Source of the DNA: Verrucomicrobiota bacterium | GTDB lineage: Bacteria > Verrucomicrobiota > Verrucomicrobiae > Opitutales > CG1-02-43-26 | Assembly: GCA_013289195.1 (NCBI GenBank) | Contig: JABDAI010000029.1 | Span: forward strand, 1 to 14,880 | DNA length: 14,880 nt | Direction of reading: 5' to 3' | Part shown: positions 1-7,537 of the stretch, one piece after another | Layout: each line of letters begins with the position of its first letter | Position numbering within the stretch: the stretch's first letter is position 1 | Notes under the pieces: model-generated | Databases searched by the model: none | Told to the model about the DNA's origin: nothing | Seen by the model: the letters and a program-made list of their open reading frames with translations, nothing else | Program-made: the position numbers and the translations under genes

Positions 1-521
1 AATAAAGCAATGCCTGGGAATAAATAAACGCCTAAAGAAAAATAAGCATAGTCAAAAATTAAAAAAGAATGAAAAATTAAACCCAATAGAGCCTTATACA
101 CTCTTTCTTGTTCTTTTTCAAAGCTCGTTTTTAAAATCAATAAAAGATAACCTAATACTATGTAGCTCGTAAAAGAAAGGTAAGTCGTTTCTTGTGAACT
201 CGTAAATATTTTTTGGATAAAAAACAATAGCTTATTATTTTCTGTAGGTAATGACGGAACCCATTCAACTATACGAGCTAATAATAGGTGGGGACCTAAA
301 GTTATAAGAGACGCAACGTCAACAAAACACTTTGCAGCCAAAGCCCCTTTGTAAGTGTTTAAAAGACCTTCCTCTGCATACAATTTAGACTCTTCCTTAT
401 AAGACTCCCAATTAGCATATTCATAATATGCAGCACCAAAAACAATGATAGATTTTTGAAAAATATTCATATTTGTTATTTCAAAATATTTACACTTAAT
501 TGGATATACAACACTTTTCAT
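1..521 (-). CDS. Hypothetical membrane protein, copy 1 of a tandem pair (partial, C-terminus off the window)
   Basis: Reading the minus strand from an ATG at 521-519 gives 173 open codons that run off the left edge without a stop. The product begins MKSVVYPIKCKYFEITNMN and aligns almost end to end with the gene at 829-1332: both share NMNIFQKS, FGAAYYEYANWE, NTYKGA, AKCFVD and FHSFLIFD. By that alignment only about a dozen residues are missing. A good ribosome site, AGGAGG, lies four bases before the ATG, so this start is well supported; the ATG at 470 is conserved in the second copy and could be an internal start. Several hydrophobic stretches, the strongest in the C-terminal third, suggest a small multi-pass membrane protein with a charged loop near residues 40-55. 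I do not recognise the family and give no function. Confidence 0.75.
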   Translation of the reverse strand, partial: MKSVVYPIKCKYFEITNMNIFQKSIIVFGAAYYEYANWESYKEESKLYAEEGLLNTYKGALAAKCFVDVASLITLGPHLLLARIVEWVPSLPTENNKLLFFIQKIFTSSQETTYLSFTSYIVLGYLLLILKTSFEKEQERVYKALLGLIFHSFLIFDYAYFSLGVYLFPGIAL

Positions 522-828
522 TCAACCTCCTTTCAGGTAAGAAAGACGAAAAAGAAAGCCATTTTTTACTCTGTCAAAAATGTTTTTTCCCCAAGAGATT
601 TGCATTAAAAAAATAAATATTTTTAAGTTTTAATGTGCTCTCCCGATTAATCCTAGGCTTCATATTAAAATTTTAATGCAAGTACCCTGACACCTCCGGT
701 CCCTTGCAAATTTTTCCTTGCTATAGAGCAAAATAGTTAAGTTTCGAAAGAAGTCTAGTGGATGTTTCAAAGCCCAAAGGATTTTTTAACAAAATTAATT
801 ATTACTTTTTAGAGCCTGAAAAAACTTC
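522..828. other. Intergenic region with AT-rich inverted repeats
   Basis: No convincing gene is seen on either strand between the two membrane-protein copies. It holds a perfect 11-base inverted repeat (TTGCATTAAAA at 600-610 and its complement at 671-681) and a perfect 14-base palindrome ATTAAAATTTTAAT at 664-677. A TTTCGAAA palindrome at 742-749 sits in a stretch that looks like insertion-sequence debris, though I cannot assign a family. The ribosome site for copy 1 is at its left edge (526-531). Confidence 0.5.
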
Positions 829-1332
829 CTAAACTCTATAAAAAAGACGACAAAAGATCCATGGAGATAGGTAAACGACTAAAGAAAGATAAGCAAAGTC
901 AAAAATTAGAAAAGAATGAAAGATTACACCAATTATAGCTTTTAACAGTCTTTCTTGTTCATCTTTCAATTTTATGGGCACGGGTATAAACCAAAAAGCA
1001 AAAGTTAATGCGGTATAACTTGTAAAAGAAAGGGAAGCTATTTCTTGCGAGCTAGTATACAACTTTGGGATGAAAAACAATAGCTTAGAAAATTGATTTT
1101 CTGTAAGTAATGAAGGAGCCCATTCAACTATACGATGTAATAATGGTTCCATGCCTAAAGTAATAAACGAGCAAGCGTCAACAAAACACTTTGCGACGAA
1201 AGCCCCTTTATAGGTATTCAAAAAACCCCGTTTCGAGAGTAAATCAAAATCGTCTTCTTCATAAGGCTCCCAATTAGCATATTCATAATATGCAGCACCA
1301 AACACAATGACAGATTTTTGAAAAATATTCAT
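829..1332 (-). CDS. Hypothetical membrane protein, copy 2 of a tandem pair
   Basis: This gene encodes 167 residues from the ATG at 1332. The frame is open to a TTG at 1371, which would add 13 residues. I prefer the ATG because it aligns with an internal methionine (MNIFQKS) of copy 1. Copy 2 also lacks two bases just upstream of that ATG, so the 5' extension with the good ribosome site seen in copy 1 is no longer in frame. No Shine-Dalgarno sequence is visible before either start, so this copy may have lost its original 5' end. The charged loop YEEDDFDLLSKRG differs from copy 1, while the hydrophobic segments are conserved; the strongest is near residues 127-160. The two copies clearly arose by tandem duplication. 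The family is not recognised. Confidence 0.7.
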   Translation of the reverse strand: MNIFQKSVIVFGAAYYEYANWEPYEEDDFDLLSKRGFLNTYKGAFVAKCFVDACSFITLGMEPLLHRIVEWAPSLLTENQFSKLLFFIPKLYTSSQEIASLSFTSYTALTFAFWFIPVPIKLKDEQERLLKAIIGVIFHSFLIFDFAYLSLVVYLSPWIFCRLFYRV

Positions 1333-1796
1333 ATTTGTTATCAAAATATTTACATTTAAATGGATATACAATATTTTTTAAAGTAAAATTTCTAGGCCGA
1401 GTTAACTCATAAAAAAAGACCCACAAAAGTAAAATAAATAAGTCGTTGAATCATAAATTATGACATTAAAAAAAGAAATATGCATGAGTCAACGGTTAAA
1501 TTTACCAAAGTCGTTTCGGCGTCATTTATTTATGAGTAAAGAGTGTAGTTGCTCAGAAAGTTATGAGGGAAAAATTTTACCAATAGAATTTTAACTTACA
1601 TAAAATAAATACATAATAGAAGATTAGAAGATTTTTATAGGTTTTGTAATTTTGATTTTTACTCCAAATTTGTTTAGAATTGAGTTTTTCGTATTTCATA
1701 TTTTCAAGAGAAAAAGAACATATAGCTTTATTCCGAATCCAGGTTGTATAAATCGATTTATTTAGCGCAGACCTCTTGAGGTAAAGCAGATGGAAA
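1333..1796. other. Intergenic region, mostly non-coding
   Basis: The interval between the membrane protein and the LRR gene is very AT-rich. The only open stretch worth naming is a 36-codon plus-strand frame from an ATG at 1484 to a stop at 1592-1594 (MSQRLNLPKSFRRHLFMSKE and on). It has no homologue I recognise and is more likely chance or debris than a gene. Several inverted repeats lie at 1399-1537 and are listed separately. Confidence 0.5.
1405..1537. repeat. Nested inverted repeats
   Basis: Three pairs of complementary words are nested round a common centre: ACTCATAAA at 1405-1413 with TTTATGAGT at 1529-1537, AAATAAAT at 1433-1440 with ATTTATTT at 1524-1531, and CGTTGA at 1444-1449 with TCAACG at 1489-1494. 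The first two right-hand arms overlap, so they are alternatives rather than one continuous stem. A separate perfect palindrome TCATAAATTATGA occurs at 1451-1463. This could be a folded transcript or the ends of a lost mobile element; the low base complexity makes chance pairing a real possibility. Confidence 0.35.
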
Positions 1797-3929
1797 TTAT
1801 GAAGAGTTAATGCTTTTATTGATTGTTGTTAAGACCTTCTTAATATAATAATGATTGCTGCTATTGCTAACTATATTATTTGCAACAAAATTATTACTAT
1901 TATTCTTCGTTGCCCTTATACCATCGATAAAGAGTTCTTCGAGATTACAGAGTGGCCCTGCTATTTCTAATGCCGACTTATCCCACGAGTATATACCATA
2001 AATTTCAAGTTTTTTAATATTATTCAGTGAACCTTGTAGTTTCAAAATACTATTTTTATTGATATGTCCAATCTTAAGTTTCACAATATTATTGAACGAA
2101 CATGATAGATTTAGTATTGCTGAATCTATTATATTTGAAATATGCATATTAATTAAGTTCAAAGACGGTTCGCATTTCAAATCTAACTGAGTATTTTCAA
2201 TTATTTTGATATTAACACTATTAAGCGAACTTGGTAAATGAAGCGTAATAGAATCAACAATATGCTCACTATGCTCACTATTTGAAGATTCTTCTGAGCT
2301 ATATGCATTACTAGATTTAATACTGCATTTTTCAACTTTATTAATAATTTCTTCAATAGTAAGCTCCTGAAGGTTGCTAAAATTTGGAAGTAAAGATATA
2401 AACTGACAAGTTATATTTTTACCCTCAGTTAGCACTTTGACTTTATTATAAATATTTCCAATCTTTAAAGTTTTCAAATTATCAAGCTTATTTGATATTT
2501 CCAGAATACCTCCAGCATCAATATTACCAATATAAAGATCCGTCAAATTATCAAGTATAGTGGGTAACTTAAGCCTAGTTTTATTAGGAACACTTTTTAT
2601 TTTGATGTCCACAAGACTTGACATTGTCTTCGACAATTTAAGGACAGATTTCTTGTCTATAGAATCGATAGAGAAATGGGTAAGGTTTTCAAGTTTAAGA
2701 TATTTGCCATCGTCTCCATGCATAGTGCCAATATGCAGTTTCCTGAGATTCTTAAGCAAATATAACAAGTCATAGGCTTTATTTTCATATGAACTATCAT
2801 AAAATTTTTGACAACTAAAACTTATCAAGTTTTCTGCGAAATCCTTAAGTCCCTCAAAATAATGATCAACAACAAAGTCACAAGCAAAGTTTCTAAGTTG
2901 ATTCAATGTCTTAGGAAATTTGAAGTTATTTTCAGTACAAATCCCTATTGAAAGACTTTCCAGATTATTCAGCTCATCAGGCAATACGATAGGCGACCCT
3001 CTCTCATTATTTCTAAAACTAAAATTTGTAAGCTTTGGCAACATCTTGGGTAATGTTATTTTAGCATTAGCATCAATACCTCCAAGATGCAGACTTTCAA
3101 GCATGGGTGCTGATTGTATTGTTAAGTTTTTGCGAATATTAAAAATAGAAAGGTTTTCGAGCTTACTAAGTACTTTCCCATCATCTATTACCAACTCAAA
3201 CTCCATAACAGCAATTTCAAGATGCTTCAGATCGCAAAGTGAATCGAATGAAATCGGGTTCTTGAAGTCTTGAATACGCAGACTGGTAAGATTATGTATT
3301 AATGGAAACGTTAGTTTTTCAACATTAGGAATACAAATTTTCAACGCACAGCTAAAATAGCTTCTAAATGCTTCTAACAATCTACTCAGACCCTGTTGGC
3401 CTCCATATGAAAATGCTATTATATTAAATTCGTTTAGTTTTTTATTACCTTGTTGTACTATATTCTGTAAATCCCCTATATCGAAGCTAGAATTCGACCT
3501 TAGGCTTCTATCTATTGCACACTTTTTTGCAAATTCCAATCTTTCATTACTCAATCCATCATTACGAAAAATCTCACTGGAAAGAAAAGAAAAGGCTTTT
3601 ACTTTTTTACCTAAAGTACAAGAAAAGTATGCACAAAATTCTTTTGAAACTAATCGAAACAATAGCGTTTCTCTCAAATTTGAATCATGTAAAACTTTGA
3701 AAATATCAGCCAAATTGTCTTTCCCCAATGCATCAAAAGTTAAATAGCTGAGAAATCCCTGGGTAGATGACCGTTCAAAAATAGATTTTCTTGGAAATTG
3801 ATCACTATGTCCTTTCGCATCAACAGCGCGAGAAGAATCAGACTCAGAATTAAGAACCTTTGGGCTACTATCAGGGATCATAACCTTTCTAACATTTTGA
3901 GCGGGGGAAGTATGAGATGATTTTTCCAT
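1797..3929 (-). CDS. F-box-like/leucine-rich-repeat-like protein, putative host-directed effector
   Basis: The ATG at 3929 gives 710 residues; the frame is open to a TTG at 3962. The ATG is preferred because it places the motif SDSSRAVDA at residues 30-38, matching SDSSRAADA at 31-39 of the protein at 4737-6497. Residues ~72-102 (NLADIFKVL...FRLVSKEF) resemble an F-box, the segment by which eukaryotic proteins bind Skp1 in SCF ubiquitin ligases. From about residue 200 to 670 the protein is a solenoid of 23-24-residue units of the pattern LxxLxIGNIxxNxxLxLPxxLxN, close to LRRs and reminiscent of the FNIP repeats found with F-boxes in Dictyostelium and giant viruses. A serine/glutamate-rich insert (544-556) interrupts it. 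No signal peptide or membrane segment is apparent. Effector function by F-box mimicry is inference: the F-box call is weak and rests on a handful of hydrophobic positions. Confidence 0.75.
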   Translation of the reverse strand: MEKSSHTSPAQNVRKVMIPDSSPKVLNSESDSSRAVDAKGHSDQFPRKSIFERSSTQGFLSYLTFDALGKDNLADIFKVLHDSNLRETLLFRLVSKEFCAYFSCTLGKKVKAFSFLSSEIFRNDGLSNERLEFAKKCAIDRSLRSNSSFDIGDLQNIVQQGNKKLNEFNIIAFSYGGQQGLSRLLEAFRSYFSCALKICIPNVEKLTFPLIHNLTSLRIQDFKNPISFDSLCDLKHLEIAVMEFELVIDDGKVLSKLENLSIFNIRKNLTIQSAPMLESLHLGGIDANAKITLPKMLPKLTNFSFRNNERGSPIVLPDELNNLESLSIGICTENNFKFPKTLNQLRNFACDFVVDHYFEGLKDFAENLISFSCQKFYDSSYENKAYDLLYLLKNLRKLHIGTMHGDDGKYLKLENLTHFSIDSIDKKSVLKLSKTMSSLVDIKIKSVPNKTRLKLPTILDNLTDLYIGNIDAGGILEISNKLDNLKTLKIGNIYNKVKVLTEGKNITCQFISLLPNFSNLQELTIEEIINKVEKCSIKSSNAYSSEESSNSEHSEHIVDSITLHLPSSLNSVNIKIIENTQLDLKCEPSLNLINMHISNIIDSAILNLSCSFNNIVKLKIGHINKNSILKLQGSLNNIKKLEIYGIYSWDKSALEIAGPLCNLEELFIDGIRATKNNSNNFVANNIVSNSSNHYYIKKVLTTINKSINSS

Positions 3930-4020
3930 ATTTTGTGATTTTTTTATAACTTTTATTTTCAAACGATTGAAATACCTAATTTATAAACCAATTTTATGTA
4001 GTCAATGCAATTGTGTTACA

Positions 4021-4034
4021 GAGTTCTGTCGCCG
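4021..4034. mobile_element. Possible solo terminal repeat of an IS6-type element
   Basis: The sequence GAGTTCTGTCGCC shares a ten-base core, GTTCTGTCGC, with the IS6 end at 14092-14105. No transposase is next to it, so at most this is a leftover end. The short match makes chance identity possible. Confidence 0.3.
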
Positions 4035-4071
4035 AGTTTTGTCAGATTAAGTCTTGTCAAGTACAGCATAT

Positions 4072-4338
4072 TTAGGCCGATTCTCGGCATTTTGTGGCGA
4101 AGTCAGGAGCTTCACTATTTTTTAGAGCTCCCATAGCAGTCTTTGTTGCAGGATCTATCACATGTAGTAGCCCAAAGGATGCTCCTGAGACATTGGCCAT
4201 TTGACTTGCTATATTAATGGAAACTCCCATTCCAAATCGTGTCTTATCATCATGGAATCTCTTTTGATAATTTTCGACACTCTCTTCTACCCTTTTAAAA
4301 AGTTCATCTTGTAGTAGCGTAACCGTATTGGCTTTCAT
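4072..4338 (-). CDS. Hypothetical protein of 88 residues, possibly a gene remnant
   Basis: A minus-strand ATG at 4338 opens an 88-codon frame ending in CRESA. The first half is charged and helical-looking (LLQDELFKRVEESVENYQKRF). The second half is rich in small residues (GVSINIASQMANVSGASFG) with a possible short hydrophobic stretch. The frame is open 12 codons upstream of the ATG (ending IYATDE) and that part also reads like protein, so the gene may be the tail of something longer. There is no ribosome site at the ATG. An IS6-like solo end lies about 40 bases past the stop, which could explain truncation. I do not recognise a family. Confidence 0.45.
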   Translation of the reverse strand: MKANTVTLLQDELFKRVEESVENYQKRFHDDKTRFGMGVSINIASQMANVSGASFGLLHVIDPATKTAMGALKNSEAPDFATKCRESA

Positions 4339-4610
4339 CTCATCCGTTGCGTATATTCTATCCAGTGTTGTTTATGATTTTCTATTATCTTTTGATTTCA
4401 TCATTCGCATCGGCTTCGATATTTTCTGGATTTATGAATTTTTCCCTAGATGGTTTAATCCTGCTGCTGCTTTCCCGGATTAGTTAATAACGATGGCTTC
4501 AAAGAGAGCAAAAATGCAAAATTGTTCGAAAAAACATAGTTATTAATAATAACTATTAAAAAATTACTCATTTTTACGCCGAAATTTGATATTCATTACA
4601 ATCGGAAGTT
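4339..4610. other. Intergenic region with a short coding-like remnant
   Basis: Between the 88-codon gene and the TPR remnant, a minus-strand frame of about 33 codons (from about 4486 down to a stop at 4385-4387) reads SREKFINPENIEADANDEIKR at its end. It has protein-like composition but no start codon, so it may be the 3' end of a decayed gene. The rest is AT-rich and includes the palindrome at 4536-4556. Confidence 0.35.
4536..4556. repeat. Perfect 21-base AT-rich palindrome
   Basis: Ten bases, ATAGTTATTA, are followed by one central base and their exact complement TAATAACTAT. It lies downstream of the LRR-TPR gene and upstream of the 88-codon gene, both on the minus strand. It is not followed by a T-run and is too AT-rich for a standard terminator. 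An operator-like site or a weak hairpin is possible. Confidence 0.45.
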
Positions 4611-4736
4611 CTAGTTATTAATTTTTTCCGGGAATTTAGGTTGCTCCCCTAACCCCACCTCTAAATCATTGTCAGGATAATGTGCTTTTCTCATTTTGAG
4701 GACTTCTTCAAAATACTGCAAACTCTTTAAAATATT
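4611..4736 (-). pseudogene. 3' remnant of the TPR array, beyond an in-frame stop
   Basis: Directly after the TAA at 4737-4739 the same minus-strand frame stays open to a TAG at 4611-4613 and reads as a further TPR unit: NILKSLQYFEEVLKMRKAHY, then PDNDLEVGLGEQPKFPEKINN. At the stop, the codons ATT TAA stand where the other units have AAT GAG (the NE of GGNENILK). The stop therefore looks like a recent mutation in a longer array, and this stretch is its untranslated or readthrough tail. Confidence 0.7.
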
Positions 4737-5330
4737 TTAAATTCCTCCTAAGGCCTGGTAAGTTGCTGCCTTAAAATTATATAAAAATAAATTCGCTACA
4801 ACTGAATGTTTGATAGGAAAAAGTACTGCTTTTCTCATCTTGAGAGCTTCCTCAAAATACTGAAAACTTTTGAAAATATTCTCAGCTTCTCCTAAGGTCT
4901 GGTAAGTTGCTCCAAGATTATATAATGAATTCGCTACCCCTAAATCATTGCCAGGAAAAAGTGCTTTTTTCATCTTGAGGGCTTCTTCAAAATACTGCAA
5001 ACTCTTTAAAATATTCTCATTTCCTCCCAAGGCTTTATAAGCTACCCCGAGATTATGTAATGATTTCGCTATATCTGGATGATTGCCAGGAAAAAGGAAT
5101 TTTAACATCTTAAGAGCTTCCTCAAAATACTGCAAACTTTTTAAAATATTCTCATTTCCTCCCAAGGTTCCATAAGCTATCCCAAGATTAGTTAATTCAT
5201 CCGCTACATCTGAATTATTGCCAGGAAAAAGTGCTTTTCTCATCTTGAGGGCTTCCTCATGATACTGCAAGCCCTTTAAAATATTCTCATTTCCTCCCAA
5301 GGCTCTATAAGCTCTTCCGATACTATTTAA
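4737..5330 (-). repeat. TPR-encoding tandem repeats, 135-base period
   Basis: The 3' third of the gene is a tandem array with a 135-base (45-codon) period. The recurring words are GGNENILK, LQYFEEALKM, LFPGN and NLG.AY.ALGG. The same period and consensus recur on the other strand at 10964-11975. Confidence 0.75.
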
Positions 5331-6497
5331 TGATTTCGATATATTAGAAGTAACATCTTTGAAAATTGTTCCAACAATAAAGCCTTTGAAACCCTTGAAA
5401 TCATCAGGTAAATCAAAGGTGCCATTTTTATGAATAGAACCAATTGTGAAATTAATCTCTTTAAGATCATTCATTTCATCTGGTAGCTTGAAAGTGGCAT
5501 TCTCATGGATATTCCCAATTTCAAGAAAATCGAGATTACCGAGATAGTTTGGTAAATTGAAAGTTACATTACCACAAATATTCTTAATAGAGAGGCTTTT
5601 AAGCGAATTGGGTAAATAGAGAACGACTCCTTCATAAATATTCTCAATAGAAAGATTGGTAATATTAACAAATGCGTCTGTAAGAGTGAAGTAAGAATGA
5701 CAATCAATTTTTCCAATTGTGAGTTTTGTAATGCTATCGAAAGGCTGCGTGCTTGACAAAATGAATTCAGTGTTTTTTTCGATATCCCCCAGAGAAAACG
5801 TTGTAAGATTAGGAAGAAAACGGAGGTTTTGAGCAACGATTGTTAATAATCTATTTATAGGACCATCAGTATAATCTTTAACAACGATTTCCTTAAAATC
5901 TAATTCCTTAATTTTATCAATAAATTTTGGTTTCACTGGGCTGGAAAGCCAATTTTGTAATTGAATAATTGCGTTTACGCTTTTAATTTTTAAAATTATT
6001 TTTAACTGATGTTCTTCAATGGATTGAAGTATTTGGGGCTCATTTAATAGTTCACGGACATTTATTTTTATATGCACTTCTGTATTTTCTCTCTTAACGA
6101 AATTAAATTTTTCTTCTAATGGTAAATCAGGCTTATCATAAAGCTGAGCATATTGGAAAGAGACAAAGGCCTTATGCATTAAAGGGCTACATGGATAGCT
6201 TGTGAATAAAGAAGATATTGTAGAGGCAAAATTATGAAACACTCGTGAAACTTCTCGAAGCGTAAGCATGCTTTTCAAGCTACAACTAAATAAGATACGT
6301 AAAATCACTTCATTAAGACCTATATATTCCCGTCCGAAAAGAGCCTGTGTTGTAGTAATGGATAAATTATTTTCCTTTGTTGCGTCAGCCGCACGAGAGG
6401 AATCAGAGGTTTGATGAATGACACCTTTCTGATCATTGGCTATAGAAAAAGTGTTATTATTGGTGATTATTGTTGGCCTAGTAGTATTTGCTTCCAT
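4737..6497 (-). CDS. F-box-like/LRR-like/TPR protein, C-terminally truncated by a nonsense codon
   Basis: The ATG at 6497 gives 586 residues. Residues 31-39 (SDSSRAADA) match the same motif in the protein at 1797-3929. Residues ~57-97 (GLNEVILRIL...LREVSRVFHNFAS) resemble an F-box better than the neighbour does. Residues ~225-390 are LRR-like units (LPNSLKSLSIKNICGNVTFN and so on). From ~390 four to five TPR units follow with a 45-residue period of the kinesin-light-chain type (LGGNENILKSLQYFEEALKM...FPGN). The last unit is degenerate (extra residues in KAVLFPIKH and FLYNFK) and ends at a stop that interrupts further TPR sequence. The gene starts 12 bases after the stop of the chimera at 6510-7238, so co-transcription is likely. 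A eukaryote-like adaptor that docks to host ubiquitin ligase is inferred from the architecture; Legionella and Amoebophilus carry analogous F-box proteins. Confidence 0.78.
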   Translation of the reverse strand: MEANTTRPTIITNNNTFSIANDQKGVIHQTSDSSRAADATKENNLSITTTQALFGREYIGLNEVILRILFSCSLKSMLTLREVSRVFHNFASTISSLFTSYPCSPLMHKAFVSFQYAQLYDKPDLPLEEKFNFVKRENTEVHIKINVRELLNEPQILQSIEEHQLKIILKIKSVNAIIQLQNWLSSPVKPKFIDKIKELDFKEIVVKDYTDGPINRLLTIVAQNLRFLPNLTTFSLGDIEKNTEFILSSTQPFDSITKLTIGKIDCHSYFTLTDAFVNITNLSIENIYEGVVLYLPNSLKSLSIKNICGNVTFNLPNYLGNLDFLEIGNIHENATFKLPDEMNDLKEINFTIGSIHKNGTFDLPDDFKGFKGFIVGTIFKDVTSNISKSLNSIGRAYRALGGNENILKGLQYHEEALKMRKALFPGNNSDVADELTNLGIAYGTLGGNENILKSLQYFEEALKMLKFLFPGNHPDIAKSLHNLGVAYKALGGNENILKSLQYFEEALKMKKALFPGNDLGVANSLYNLGATYQTLGEAENIFKSFQYFEEALKMRKAVLFPIKHSVVANLFLYNFKAATYQALGGI

Positions 6498-6509
6498 ATT
6501 CTTTATTTT

Positions 6510-7238
6510 TTAGTTAATATTGCAGATCTCGAAACTAGGTGTGCTAATTTTTAGATCATTTGCGATGTTAAGTCTTTCATTTATTGCATTTAGCAGTTTT
6601 CGAGTGACCTCATCATGACCAGTTTCGGTAATAAAAATTTTGAGGCCATTGACTAATCCAAGATTGGCAATATGTCCATTAATACTAAGATGAGTAAGAT
6701 TATGAAGTGAATTCGGTAATTTAAGTCTAGAATTTTTCCCTATTTTGCCTACAATAAAAGATGTAAGCTCATTCAGCTCATCTGGGAATTCAAGATTTAC
6801 GTTATCATCAATCTCTTTTACTGTGCAAATTTTAAGATCCTTAAATGACGTCGCTACCAATAAAAAGAGCCTTGCATTTTTTTCTAACTTTCCAATCGAC
6901 AAAGTTGAAAGTTTATTACCACCAATTAAACATAGAGAATTATTTTCTCTAATATCTCCAATTCTCAGAGTTGTATTTTGATTAAATGATTTTGCTAAAC
7001 GTACTCTTAAGCTTTCTTCCAAATCAGGATCGCTTAAACTATACCATTGTCCCAGTAATATTGCCTTGAACATTTTTATAACTTCATAAGGCCTTTTACC
7101 TCCTTTGTCTTCTGTTTCATTTTTATAAAATCCTTTGAAATATTTTTCAAAGCGATTCCAATCGATCATTTGACCAATCTTGATTAATTTATTTTCTTTT
7201 CCAAGACGTTCTTCGGCTCCTAATACAAATAAACTCAT
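6510..7238 (-). CDS. Chimeric gene: IS5-type transposase N-terminus fused to an LRR-like C-terminus
   Basis: The ATG at 7238 opens 242 codons of two unrelated parts. Residues 1-81 match the N-terminal domain of IS5-family transposases (DUF772 type): a KIGQMIDWNRFEKYF segment, then RPYEVIKMFKAILLGQWYSL and SDPDLEESLRVRL. The catalytic DDE core that should follow is absent. From residue 82 the sequence is an LRR-like solenoid (TLRIGDIRENNSL, LSTLSIGKLEKNA, LTSFIVGKIGKNSRLKLPNS) like those of the two neighbouring genes, ending in a ~45-residue tail. The junction near 6995 keeps the frame open, so a fused protein can be made from the transposase start. No ribosome site is visible. It may be a neutral by-product of insertion and deletion, in which case it is a pseudogene of the LRR family, but open frame over 242 codons and close spacing to the next gene argue that it can be expressed. 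Confidence 0.7.
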   Translation of the reverse strand: MSLFVLGAEERLGKENKLIKIGQMIDWNRFEKYFKGFYKNETEDKGGKRPYEVIKMFKAILLGQWYSLSDPDLEESLRVRLAKSFNQNTTLRIGDIRENNSLCLIGGNKLSTLSIGKLEKNARLFLLVATSFKDLKICTVKEIDDNVNLEFPDELNELTSFIVGKIGKNSRLKLPNSLHNLTHLSINGHIANLGLVNGLKIFITETGHDEVTRKLLNAINERLNIANDLKISTPSFEICNIN

Positions 7239-7297
7239 TATGTCAATTTATATGTATTTACTGAAAAATCAAGGAGGTTATGCAGAGGTCTCTAAAA
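6996..7297 (-). mobile_element. 5'-end remnant of an IS5-family insertion sequence
   Basis: The remnant comprises the transposase start (7238 down to ~6996) and ~59 bases upstream. On the minus strand that upstream part would begin near 7297 with GAGACCTCTGCATAACC, which has the look of an IS5-type terminal repeat. The remaining element, including its other end, has been lost at the LRR junction, so neither terminal repeats nor a target duplication can be compared. Confidence 0.55.
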
Positions 7298-7477
7298 GAT
7301 AATGAGTTTAATGAAGACCGATCGATAGTAAGAAAAGGAAACAGTCCACAATTTTTCAGTTTTGTAAGAAATAAATCAATAGAACTATTAGGAGAAAGTA
7401 AAAAAGGTGTAAAATACTTTAGAGAAGAATTAACGCGTTTTCCGAAACGATGTATTAAGTTTCTACGGGAGAACTAA
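7280..7477 (+). CDS. Small ORF of 65 codons, doubtful; 5' end lies in the IS5 end
   Basis: The ATG at 7280 sits inside the presumed IS5 terminal repeat, with AGGAGG only two bases upstream, too close for efficient initiation. The product (QRSLKDNEFNEDRSIVRKG and onward to RFPKRCIKFLREN) is basic and coding-like in its second half. One reading is that it is the 3' end of an older plus-strand gene whose beginning was replaced by the insertion. No family is recognised. Confidence 0.3.
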   Translation: MQRSLKDNEFNEDRSIVRKGNSPQFFSFVRNKSIELLGESKKGVKYFREELTRFPKRCIKFLREN

Positions 7478-7537
7478 ATACCCCTGGGTAGTATGCACTA
7501 CTCGTGTTTAATTTCTTGAAACTTGTGTATTTTTTGG

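Noticed and set aside
1484..1594. 36-codon plus-strand ORF (MSQRLNLPKSFRRHLFMSKE...)
   Set aside because: It is too short, has no clear ribosome site and matches no family I know; it is kept only as a note in the intergenic entry.
1754..1785. GAGGTCTGCGCTAAAT-like sequence (minus strand) resembling an IS5-type end
   Set aside because: The similarity to the end at 7297 is only a few bases with gaps, and no transposase sequence lies next to it.
2560..3700. Plus-strand open frames opposite the LRR gene
   Set aside because: They are low-complexity mirrors of the leucine-rich coding strand with no ribosome sites or recognisable products.
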